The position numbers were made by a program, and so were the translations under genes. A stretch of 16,182 nucleotides of DNA from an uncultured Pseudomonadaceae bacterium (GTDB lineage Bacteria > Pseudomonadota > Gammaproteobacteria > Pseudomonadales > Pseudomonadaceae), in NCBI GenBank assembly GCA_947630465.1, contig CANRHT010000021.1, forward strand, positions 1 to 16,182. Direction: 5' to 3'. Under the pieces are notes generated by a model. The model did no database searches. It saw only the letters and a list, made by a program, of their open reading frames with translations, and was not told the origin of the DNA. Position 1 is the first letter of the stretch. Each line of letters starts with the position of its first letter. Positions 1 through 7,041 of the stretch are shown piece by piece.

Positions 1-634
<634 letters not shown>

Positions 635-703
635 GTCAATGTCAAAGCGTTTTTAAGTGCCTGTTTGCCGGCTTATGTAGCATCAGCGCACGGCTTGATC
701 CAG

Positions 704-737
704 CTAAGGCGCAACTCTTAATTGAGTTGCGCCTTAG
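704..737 (+). terminator. Strong stem-loop after glnK, probable terminator lacking a T-tract
   Basis: CTAAGGCGCAACTC at 704-717 pairs perfectly with GAGTTGCGCCTTAG at 724-737, a 14-bp stem closed by a six-base loop (TTAATT). It starts 70 bases after the glnK stop codon. The expected run of T directly after the stem is absent on the plus strand (TGCGTTCTA follows). It may therefore be a 3'-end processing or stabilising structure, or a Rho-assisted terminator, rather than a standard intrinsic terminator. Confidence 0.55.
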
Positions 738-907
738 TGCGTTCTACACCTTAAACTGCTAGCGGTGCAACACAAATACGCTGTTTAATTAAATATAAAA
801 AAAGATTCAATTTGCCGTAGTTATTTTATTTTTATCCCTCTAGAATGCGCGCCCAACGCATAACTGCCGTGGCTGATTCAGATAGGTTTTTTAATGATTT
901 GAGCCTA

Positions 908-936
908 TTGCCACTGTGCACCCAAGTAATTATGCT
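908..936 (+). promoter_or_regulatory. Candidate sigma-70 promoter of sutA
   Basis: TTGCCA at 908-913 matches five of six bases of the -35 consensus. It is separated by exactly 17 bases from TATGCT at 931-936, which matches four of six of the -10 consensus including the key first, second and last bases. Transcription would start near 943, giving a leader of about 68 bases before the sutA ATG. This is prediction from sequence only. Confidence 0.45.
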
Positions 937-1010
937 AACCCCAATTTAGGTGCTCATTATTTAGCACTCGATGCAAAACTATCTTGCTGAAGGCAGGCTT
1001 GAGGTTGACT

Positions 1011-1325
1011 ATGTTTGATGATGAATTAGAAACAGACGAATTAGAAAACAGCGATGACAGTGAAGTGGATACCGATGAGGTCGACATTGACGACGTTGAT
1101 GATGTCGATGACGTGGACGATGACATTGCTGATGACAGCCCAGATGATGGCTCTGATGCGGTGGTCACTCCTACACGCTCCAAAGCTAAAGCTGCTGTCA
1201 GTGTGGATGATTTGCCCTCGGTTGAGGCCAAACAAAAAGAGCGTGATGCCTTAGCTAAAGCGATGGAAGAGTTCTTAGCGCGCGGCGGTAAAGTGCAGGA
1301 AGTGGATAACAAAATTGATGTATAA
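1011..1325 (+). CDS. sutA: SutA-like acidic RNA polymerase-binding transcription regulator
   Basis: SutA binds RNA polymerase and raises transcription of housekeeping and ribosomal genes during slow growth or dormancy in Pseudomonas aeruginosa. The predicted protein has 104 residues. Residues 1-50 are a highly acidic, probably disordered tail with a DDV triplet repeat. A basic patch (RSKAKAA, about 56-62) follows, then the conserved helical segment containing LPSVEAKQKERDALAKAMEE and FLARGGKVQEV, which matches the SutA core as I recall it. The start was set at the ATG at 1011 because GAGG lies six bases before it; an upstream in-frame TTG at 984 would add nine residues without a comparable site. 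From memory, Pseudomonas SutA continues into a short basic C-terminal tail, but this protein stops soon after KVQEV. It follows glnK where pseudomonads usually have amtB, and has its own candidate promoter. Confidence 0.85.
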   Translation: MFDDELETDELENSDDSEVDTDEVDIDDVDDVDDVDDDIADDSPDDGSDAVVTPTRSKAKAAVSVDDLPSVEAKQKERDALAKAMEEFLARGGKVQEVDNKIDV

Positions 1326-1348
1326 ATCGCTCTGATTTATAGCCATAC

Positions 1349-1389
1349 CAACAACGCCAAAGTTGCCGCAAGCACCTTTGGCGTTGTTG
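1349..1389. terminator. Bidirectional terminator between sutA and the thioesterase gene
   Basis: CAACAACGCCAAAG at 1349-1362 pairs perfectly with CTTTGGCGTTGTTG at 1376-1389 across a 13-base loop. It lies between two convergent genes, 23 bases after the sutA stop and 11 bases after the thioesterase stop. The right arm runs into a T-rich stretch, which suits plus-strand termination; the position suits termination on both strands. Confidence 0.75.
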
Positions 1390-1400
1390 TTTGTAGGGGA

Positions 1401-1877
1401 TTAACCTTTCATGGCCTGATAACGCTCAGCGAGCTCAGCACGAATGGTACGGCGCTCTTGCGCATTGGCGAAGCGTCTGATTTCGGTGTCGGTTTTGGGC
1501 GTAAATTTAGGGACTTCAACGGTTTTACCATCCTCGCCGACAGCCACCATAGTGAAGAAGCTGCTGTTGGTATGGCGCACCAGTTTCTTGTGAATATCTT
1601 CGGTGATGACTTTAATCCCCACTTCGAGAGAAGTGCGTCCGGTGTAATTCACCGAGGCTAAAAAAGTGACCAGTTCACCGACATGGATGGGCTGGCGAAA
1701 GGTGACTTGATCCACCGATAGAGTTACCACATAGCAGCCGGCAAAACGGCTGGCACAGGCGTAGGCGACTTCATCTAGATATTTCAGAATGGTACCGCCG
1801 TGTACATTGCCTGAGAAATTGGCTTTATCAGGCGTCATTAACACGGTCATTGAGAGTGTTGCTTTTCCAGGTTCCAT
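1401..1877 (-). CDS. Acyl-CoA thioesterase, hotdog fold (YciA/BACH-like)
   Basis: This 158-residue hotdog-fold enzyme hydrolyses acyl-CoA thioesters to free acid and CoA; it is probably cytosolic and oligomeric. The substrate-binding and catalytic stretch NFSGNVHGGTILKYLDEVAY (residues 20-39) carries the conserved HGG turn and the acidic pair Asp35/Glu36 at the start of the central helix. The following strands (VDQVTFRQPIHVGE, about 55-68, and GRTSLEVGIKV) are typical of the YciA family, as is the charged C-terminal helix. Substrate chain length cannot be read from sequence. It is the last of five leftward genes and ends at the shared terminator. The ATG is preceded by a weak AAGAG. It lies 78 bases after the SUKH gene, so co-transcription is plausible. 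Confidence 0.9.
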   Translation of the reverse strand: MEPGKATLSMTVLMTPDKANFSGNVHGGTILKYLDEVAYACASRFAGCYVVTLSVDQVTFRQPIHVGELVTFLASVNYTGRTSLEVGIKVITEDIHKKLVRHTNSSFFTMVAVGEDGKTVEVPKFTPKTDTEIRRFANAQERRTIRAELAERYQAMKG

Positions 1878-1955
1878 AGGGTGCTCTTATTCTTATGTTA
1901 TGGGCTGTGAGGTGATGGGCTGAGTGTTAGGCTGCAGCTGTGCTGGTGCTTGGGT

Positions 1956-2363
1956 TTAGCTTTCGAGCCATACATCGCGCACCCAATGCCAGACACTTTC
2001 CCACGTTTCATCGAGCATCTCTTGTCTGTCCTCATCCCAAGCAAAGACTTCACCGTCTTCATCCACGGCGTAATACACAGGTGCGTCATAGCACAGTGGT
2101 ACCAAGTGGCGGGGCAAGCCAAGGTCCCACGCCGTGGCTGTCACTTCTGGCAAGTAGGTGTGCGAATAAGGATCGCTAGCAGTGACTGGCTCGAGACGGC
2201 CATACACCACATCACTGACGGTGAGTAAAAACTCACGCAAGGCGTAAGGTAGATGAATTAAAATTTGTTCTTGGATCTCAACCAGCGTTTCTTCTTCAGG
2301 GAGTTCTAGGGCTACGGGCACAGGTTCGTTGCGCTCGCGTAGCTCATCAATGACTTCTTCCAT
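1956..2363 (-). CDS. SMI1/KNR4 (SUKH) family protein
   Basis: The 135-residue, strongly acidic protein has a single SUKH-type domain. The recognisable parts are an N-terminal helix (MEEVIDELRERNEPVPVALE), the stretch LPYALREFLLTVSDVVYG (about 39-56), a middle TYLPEVTATAWDLGLP segment, and a C-terminal tryptophan-rich ESVWHWVRDVWLES. SUKH proteins often act as immunity proteins against polymorphic toxins, but single-domain versions also occur as stable chromosomal genes of unknown role. No toxin gene lies beside it, so an immunity role is unsupported here. The start at 2363 (ATG) was chosen over a TTG at 2378 because pseudomonad relatives, as I recall them, begin MEEVIEQL; neither start has a clear ribosome-binding site. 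It lies between the Tim44-domain and thioesterase genes on the same strand. Confidence 0.8.
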   Translation of the reverse strand: MEEVIDELRERNEPVPVALELPEEETLVEIQEQILIHLPYALREFLLTVSDVVYGRLEPVTASDPYSHTYLPEVTATAWDLGLPRHLVPLCYDAPVYYAVDEDGEVFAWDEDRQEMLDETWESVWHWVRDVWLES

Positions 2364-2402
2364 TGCGGCTGTGCTCAATACATTGCAGGCTAAATCGACT
2401 GA

Positions 2403-2438
2403 TAATCAGCGGGACTGCGCGAGGCAGGCCGCTGATTA
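2403..2438 (-). terminator. Nested hairpin between Tim44-domain and SUKH genes
   Basis: TAATCAGCGG (2403-2412) pairs perfectly with CCGCTGATTA (2429-2438). Inside the loop CTGC (2415-2418) pairs with GCAG (2424-2427), giving one long, slightly bulged stem. It starts 13 bases after the Tim44-domain gene's stop on the minus strand. There is no clear T-run after it, so it may be an attenuator or an mRNA-stabilising structure as much as a full terminator. Confidence 0.5.
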
Positions 2439-2451
2439 CAGAGGCAGGGGG

Positions 2452-3297
2452 TTAAGCGTTTTGACGAATACCCGCGATTAACCAAGGCTGGTCATCGCCG
2501 TCTTGACGCTCCATGCGCCAGCTTTCGCTGAAGGATTCGCCTTGATCAAAACGTGAGGTCTTAGCTACGCCGTAGAAGCTTAAGGTAGCGACAGTCACGC
2601 CGTTTTCTTCATCAACGCCATCCAGTTGTACGCTGAGATCGTCAATGTAGGTGGATTGCATGGCATCGCCTAAACTGTTGCGCTCATTGGTTAAGAACGT
2701 CAGTAATTCAGGTGTTACAAACTCAGCAATCTGCTGCATATCATTAGCATCCCAGTGTTGCTGTAGGGCGTTAAAATGATTTTCTGCGGCGGCTAAAAAG
2801 CTGCTTTCGTTAAACCAGGCTGGAGCATTGATTGCAGGCTTAGCGATTGTCGCGACCGGTGCCGAACCACCAAAAATAGTCTCATTGGCCGTATGTGCTT
2901 CGCGCTGCATGGCTGGACCACCGGCTGCGGCAGCTTGTGGCATTTGACGGCGACGGCTGGCAATCAATTTAAAGATCACAAAACCAATCAGGCCAAAAAT
3001 CAGCATATCCATGATTTGCAGGCCTTCAAAGCCACCACCCATAAACAGTGATGCCAATAAACCCCCTGCAGCCAGGCCCATTAACATGCCACCGAGGCCA
3101 CCAAAGGCGGGTTTAGCACCGGCTGCACCGGGCTGTTTAGCGGGTTGCGCTGGCGCCGGTTTTTGTTGCTGCTGTTGTGTTTGACGGTGCTTCATTGAGC
3201 CAAAAGACTTACCGCCACCAAAGCGACGCGCATCAGCATCAACACTGAAGGTCAGACCTAAGCACAGTGCTAAGGCAAGGGAGAGAAAACGTTGCAT
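2452..3297 (-). CDS. Tim44-like domain membrane protein
   Basis: The 281-residue protein starts with a cleavable signal peptide or membrane anchor (residues 1-23, ending ADA). A glutamine-rich run (41-45) and a proline/alanine-rich linker follow, then a glycine-rich hydrophobic stretch (about 66-90) and a transmembrane helix (about 95-113, MDMLIFGLIGFVIFKLIA) ending in basic RRR. Residues 155-281 form a Tim44/MRPL45-type domain (NESSFLAAAENHFNALQQHW, then YIDDLSVQLDGV and FSESWRMERQ). Bacterial relatives are membrane proteins of poorly known function; the fold resembles the inner-membrane binding part of mitochondrial Tim44. The ATG has AGG seven bases upstream. It lies 109 bases downstream of the TRAP binding-protein gene in the same direction, with no clear promoter between them. 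Confidence 0.88.
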   Translation of the reverse strand: MQRFLSLALALCLGLTFSVDADARRFGGGKSFGSMKHRQTQQQQQKPAPAQPAKQPGAAGAKPAFGGLGGMLMGLAAGGLLASLFMGGGFEGLQIMDMLIFGLIGFVIFKLIASRRRQMPQAAAAGGPAMQREAHTANETIFGGSAPVATIAKPAINAPAWFNESSFLAAAENHFNALQQHWDANDMQQIAEFVTPELLTFLTNERNSLGDAMQSTYIDDLSVQLDGVDEENGVTVATLSFYGVAKTSRFDQGESFSESWRMERQDGDDQPWLIAGIRQNA

Positions 3298-3406
3298 GCA
3301 AATACCTTTTTATTATCAGGTGGGTCTAGAAAACAGGTATGGGCGTTATAACCGATGCCTGCTTCAACGTGGTGTTAGGGTACAGACTTAAGATAAGGGT
3401 GAATGT

Positions 3407-4504
3407 TTATTCACGCCAGTTATACAGTTCTTTTTCTGAAATTTCGTGCATCAGGGTGATTTGTTTTTGAAACGCCTGCATCGAATCCCAGATACGTTGG
3501 TTCAGCTCACTCTTCGCGGCTAATTCCTCGAGCACATCAGTGGACTGCACTTGTAGCGCTTGCAGTACTTCATCGGGGAAACGGCGTAACTGTACATCGG
3601 CTTGTTTTAACTCAGCTAAGGCGCGGGCATTGTTCCAAGTGAAATCATCGAGCATATCGGTGTTGCCGGCTCGTATGGCTTCAGTAACAATCGCCTGCAG
3701 GTCAGCGGGTAAGCTATCCCAAGCGTCTTGGTTGATAATCATCTCTAATACCGCTTGTGGTTCTTGCCAACCAGGGTAGTAGTAATATTTCGCCGCTTTA
3801 TGCAGACCAAAAGCCAAGTCGTTGTACGGACTGACCCAGTCTGAGGCATCAATAGCGTTGGTTTGCAAAGCGGTAAACACTTCGCTGCCGGGTAGATTCA
3901 CCGTGGTAGCACCGAGGCGATTCAGTACTTCGCCACCTAAGCCTGGCATACGGATTTTCAGGCCTTTAATGTCATCTAGACTCTGAATTTCTTTGTTAAA
4001 CCAGCCGCCCATTTGCATGCCGGAGTTGCCGATCGCAAAAGGTTTGACACCAAAAGGTGCGTAGGCTTCTTCCCAAAGGGCTAAACCGCCGCCTTTATGC
4101 AGCCAAGCATTCATCTCAATGGCAGATAACCCGAAAGGTACTGAGGTGAAAAATTGTGCGGTATCGGTTTTGCCTTTCCAGTAATAGGCGGCGCCATGTC
4201 CCATTTGCGCCGTGCCGCGCGAGACCGTATCAAAGACTTCCAGCGCCGGCACCAGTTCACCACCGGCATACACTTTAATGGTTAAGCGGCCATTGCTCAT
4301 GCTGTTAATACGCTCAGCAACACGCTCCGCTGAAGTGCCTAAGCCTGGGTAGTTTTTGGGCCACGCCGTGACCATCTTCCAGTTAAAGGTTTCAGGCTGA
4401 CTGACCACAGCACTGTCTGTTGGCGCAGTTTCTTGATTACAACCCAATAGAGTCAAACACGCGGCAATAATGACGGCAAACGAAAAACTGTGACGATGCT
4501 TCAT
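3407..4504 (-). CDS. TRAP transporter substrate-binding protein (DctP/TakP type), lipoprotein
   Basis: This 365-residue extracytoplasmic solute-binding protein resembles the TakP branch, which binds 2-oxo acids or related carboxylates for TRAP uptake. A lipoprotein signal peptide ends in the lipobox LLGC, with Cys22 as the lipidated residue, so it is probably membrane-tethered. The mature part opens with FNWKMVTAWPKNYPG (40-54). The carboxylate-clamping arginine lies in GLKIRMPGLGG (Arg185), followed by NAIDASDWVSPYND (216-229) with Trp223. The actual ligand cannot be read from sequence. TRAP systems need DctQ and DctM membrane subunits, and neither is in the window: uvrD lies upstream and a Tim44-domain gene downstream. 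The start has AAGGA about seven bases ahead. The 49-base gap after uvrD suggests shared transcription. Confidence 0.92.
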   Translation of the reverse strand: MKHRHSFSFAVIIAACLTLLGCNQETAPTDSAVVSQPETFNWKMVTAWPKNYPGLGTSAERVAERINSMSNGRLTIKVYAGGELVPALEVFDTVSRGTAQMGHGAAYYWKGKTDTAQFFTSVPFGLSAIEMNAWLHKGGGLALWEEAYAPFGVKPFAIGNSGMQMGGWFNKEIQSLDDIKGLKIRMPGLGGEVLNRLGATTVNLPGSEVFTALQTNAIDASDWVSPYNDLAFGLHKAAKYYYYPGWQEPQAVLEMIINQDAWDSLPADLQAIVTEAIRAGNTDMLDDFTWNNARALAELKQADVQLRRFPDEVLQALQVQSTDVLEELAAKSELNQRIWDSMQAFQKQITLMHEISEKELYNWRE

Positions 4505-4553
4505 AGAGAGTCCTTGTTAAACATACTGAAAGAATGAGATCGCAATAGCGCCA

Positions 4554-6767
4554 TTATAAAGGCTGCAATTTAGCATAAGCGACCATAAGCCATTTGATAC
4601 CATCGTTAGCGAAGTTCACCTGCACACGCGCCTGCGCACCGGCGCCTTCAAAGTTTAAAATCACGCCCTCACCAAACACGGCATGTTGTACTAATTGCCC
4701 CAGTTTGAACTCGGTTTGTGGGATTTCTACATCTTTAAACATAGCGCTGGGCTTGCTTTGATGTGGGCTTTGATAGGGGCGCGACACACTATTGTGCATG
4801 CGCACTTCTTGCAGCAAATCCGTGGGTATTTCACGGATAAAGCGCGAGATTTTGTTATAGGTGTCTGAGCCAAATAAGCGCCGTGTTTCGGCAAAGGTCA
4901 AATACAGCTTTTGCATGGCACGGGTAATACCCACATAAGCTAAGCGGCGTTCTTCTTCGAGACGACCGGGTTCTTCAAGGCTCATTTTGTGCGGGAATAA
5001 ACCTTCTTCGACACCGGCAATAAAGACCACAGGAAACTCCAAGCCTTTCGCACTGTGCAGCGTCATCAATTGCACGGCCTCTGTGTGTTCATCGGCTTGC
5101 GTATCGCCAGCTTCCAATACTGCATGATCCAAGAAGGCCACCAGCGGCGATAACTCCTCGCCGACGTCCTCTGCATTGATGCTGATATCTTCAGTCTTGG
5201 TAAAGGTGCGGGCGGCACTGACCAGTTCTTCAAGGTTTTCAACCCGAGCTTGGCCTTTCTCACCTTTTTCTTCTTTGTGGTACTTGAGTAAACCCGATTG
5301 CTCAATCACGATTTGCGTCATTGCATGCAAGGCGCAATCAAGGGTGCGTGTTTCCAGTTCGTTGACTAAATCAACAAACCCCTGTAGCGCATTGCTCGCG
5401 CGCCCCGGTAAGACTTTGTGCGCAAGGAGTTGTTGGATGGCCTGCCATAAGGACACATCTTGCTCACGCGCGGCTTGGCGCACCGCTTCGATCGTTTTTT
5501 CACCCACACCACGCGTAGGGATATTAATCACGCGCTCAATGGCGCCGTCATCATGGCGACTGCGTAACAAGCGTAAATAGGCTAACGCATTTTTGATCTC
5601 TAAGCGTTCAAAGAAGCGTTGGCCACCATAAATACGATAAGGCACGGCAGCACGCAGCAGCGCTTCCTCGAGTACGCGTGATTGCGCATTGGAACGGTAT
5701 AAAATAGCGATCTGGCTGCGATTTAAGTCGGTGTTGCGTAAGTTTTGCTCAATGCACTCCACGATATAGCTGGCTTCATCGTACTCGTTGAATGCGCTGT
5801 AGAGGTTGATCGGCTCACCTGCCGCACCATCAGTCCACAGCTCTTTACCCAAACGCCCTTGGTTATTATCAATTAAGGCGTTGGCTGCTTTTAGAATGGT
5901 GGCGGTTGAACGGTAGTTTTGTTCCAAGCGAATGCTTTGGGTGTTGACGAAATCGCTGGAGAACTGTTGGATATTTTCAATTTTCGCACCGCGCCAACCG
6001 TAGATGGATTGGTCGTCATCGCCCACCACCATTAAACTTTTACCGCCTTGGGCGAGTAATCTCAGCCACGCATATTGCACGGCGTTGGTATCTTGAAACT
6101 CATCGACCAGTACGTGTTGGAAGCGCTGCTGATAATGCTGCAATAAACTGGGGTGATCACGCCATAAATCAAGAGCGCTTAATAACAGTTCAGCAAAATC
6201 AATCGCACCGGCACGGGCGCAAGCGGCTTCGTAGGCGCTATAAATCTGCAACATGGTGCCGAGAAATAAATCACCACCGGCCTGAGTATGCTGCGGGCGC
6301 AGGCCTTCATCTTTTTGGCCGTTGATAAACCACTGTGCTTGGCGTGCAGGCCAACGTTGTTCATCAAGGCCCATTTCGCGAATCACACGTTTAACTAAGC
6401 GCAGTTGATCATCGCTATCAAGAATACTAAAGCCTTCACTTAAACCTGCTTCCTGCCAGTGCGCACGTAATAAACGGTGGGCTAAACCATGGAAGGTGCC
6501 AACCCACATGCCCGCTGGGTTCATGCCAAGTAGTTCTTCAATACGCACGCGCATTTCGGCAGCGGCTTTATTGGTAAAGGTCACTGACAAAATGCTATGC
6601 GGCGAAGCGCCTTCGACTTGAATCAGCCACGCAATGCGGTGCACCAATACCCGTGTTTTCCCGGAGCCGGCGCCCGCTAAAACACGTTGTTGACCAATGG
6701 GCGCCGCAACAGCTTCACGCTGTGCGTCGTTGAGGGAGTTTAATAAGTGTGAGATATCATCATGCAT
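4554..6767 (-). CDS. uvrD: DNA helicase II (UvrD)
   Basis: This 737-residue superfamily 1A 3'-to-5' helicase unwinds nicked DNA in nucleotide excision repair (removing UvrC and the cut oligonucleotide) and in methyl-directed mismatch repair, and clears RecA filaments. All motifs are present: the Q motif (LNDAQREAV, 12-20), Walker A AGAGSGKT (31-38), motif Ia TFTNKAA (63-69), motif II DEFQDT (222-227), motif III GDDDQSIYGWRGA (249-261), motif IV QNYRS (283-287), motif V TLHSAKGLEFPVV and motif VI RRLAYVGITRA. The C-terminal region ends with the UvrD-type tudor-like segment (FKLGQLVQHAVFGEGVIL). Length fits the family. The ATG at 6767 has no Shine-Dalgarno sequence; instead a promoter -10 box lies six bases upstream, which suggests a leaderless mRNA. 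It is the first of five leftward genes and divergent from the GGDEF-EAL gene. Confidence 0.97.
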   Translation of the reverse strand: MHDDISHLLNSLNDAQREAVAAPIGQQRVLAGAGSGKTRVLVHRIAWLIQVEGASPHSILSVTFTNKAAAEMRVRIEELLGMNPAGMWVGTFHGLAHRLLRAHWQEAGLSEGFSILDSDDQLRLVKRVIREMGLDEQRWPARQAQWFINGQKDEGLRPQHTQAGGDLFLGTMLQIYSAYEAACARAGAIDFAELLLSALDLWRDHPSLLQHYQQRFQHVLVDEFQDTNAVQYAWLRLLAQGGKSLMVVGDDDQSIYGWRGAKIENIQQFSSDFVNTQSIRLEQNYRSTATILKAANALIDNNQGRLGKELWTDGAAGEPINLYSAFNEYDEASYIVECIEQNLRNTDLNRSQIAILYRSNAQSRVLEEALLRAAVPYRIYGGQRFFERLEIKNALAYLRLLRSRHDDGAIERVINIPTRGVGEKTIEAVRQAAREQDVSLWQAIQQLLAHKVLPGRASNALQGFVDLVNELETRTLDCALHAMTQIVIEQSGLLKYHKEEKGEKGQARVENLEELVSAARTFTKTEDISINAEDVGEELSPLVAFLDHAVLEAGDTQADEHTEAVQLMTLHSAKGLEFPVVFIAGVEEGLFPHKMSLEEPGRLEEERRLAYVGITRAMQKLYLTFAETRRLFGSDTYNKISRFIREIPTDLLQEVRMHNSVSRPYQSPHQSKPSAMFKDVEIPQTEFKLGQLVQHAVFGEGVILNFEGAGAQARVQVNFANDGIKWLMVAYAKLQPL

Positions 6768-7041
6768 CGCAACATTCTAGAGGGCGATCGGATTAAGGGC
6801 AAACACATTGGCAGCTATATAGAGGTAATCTGCTTATGCACGCTGTCGGTGAGATTGACATTAGCCATTATGCTGAGTGTTTTATGCAATCTGTGCTTGT
6901 GAATGACCACCTAATACGATTACTGTTAGCAGTCCGCTTATGCTGCTTAAAATGCCTAGCAGTTATTTGATTACAGGTTCACATATAAATGGATGTTTCA
7001 AAATAAAAAGGCAATCTAATGTTAAGAAATTACAATAAGAA
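6768..7041. other. Divergent intergenic region between uvrD and the GGDEF-EAL gene
   Basis: It contains the uvrD promoter at 6774-6802 on the minus strand. On the plus strand a perfect TTGACA at 6855-6860 has no good -10 box at the normal distance; TTTTAT at 6880-6885 is 19 bases away. The last 80 bases before 7042 are AT-rich. No LexA box (CTGT-N8-ACAG) was seen; the nearest sequence, around 6810-6830, does not match both half-sites. No coding sequence was found. Confidence 0.5.
6774..6802 (-). promoter_or_regulatory. Candidate uvrD sigma-70 promoter, start site at or next to the ATG
   Basis: On the minus strand TTGCCC (6802-6797) is followed after exactly 17 bases by TAGAAT (6779-6774), which matches five of six bases of the -10 consensus. 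Six bases (GTTGCG) separate the -10 box from the uvrD ATG at 6767, so the predicted transcription start coincides with the A of the start codon. No ribosome-binding site precedes that ATG, which fits a leaderless transcript. Confidence 0.5.

Larger units (their letters stand above)
635..1010. other. Gap between glnK and sutA
   Basis: This gap holds a 14-bp perfect hairpin at 704-737, an AT-rich stretch at about 780-840 with several A and T runs, and a good sigma-70 promoter at 908-936 for sutA. I see no remnant of amtB and no coding sequence of reasonable length. The hairpin and the separate promoter suggest that glnK and sutA are transcribed separately. Confidence 0.6.

Noticed and set aside
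935..1312. Serine-rich 125-residue open frame on the minus strand opposite sutA
   Set aside because: It is the complement of the Asp-rich repeat of sutA (GAY codons read back as serine codons). SutA on the plus strand has a ribosome-binding site and a recognisable conserved core.
1956..2363. Toxin-immunity module based on the SUKH protein
   Set aside because: No polymorphic toxin, secretion-system effector or further immunity genes lie nearby; neighbours are housekeeping genes on the same strand and single SUKH genes occur as ordinary chromosomal genes.
5176..5580. 134-residue plus-strand frame opposite uvrD
   Set aside because: It lies wholly inside the conserved helicase gene and its product has no recognisable features.
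6800..6840. LexA box controlling uvrD, as in E. coli
   Set aside because: The AT-rich CTCTATATAG stretch lacks the paired CTGT and ACAG half-sites at the required distance.
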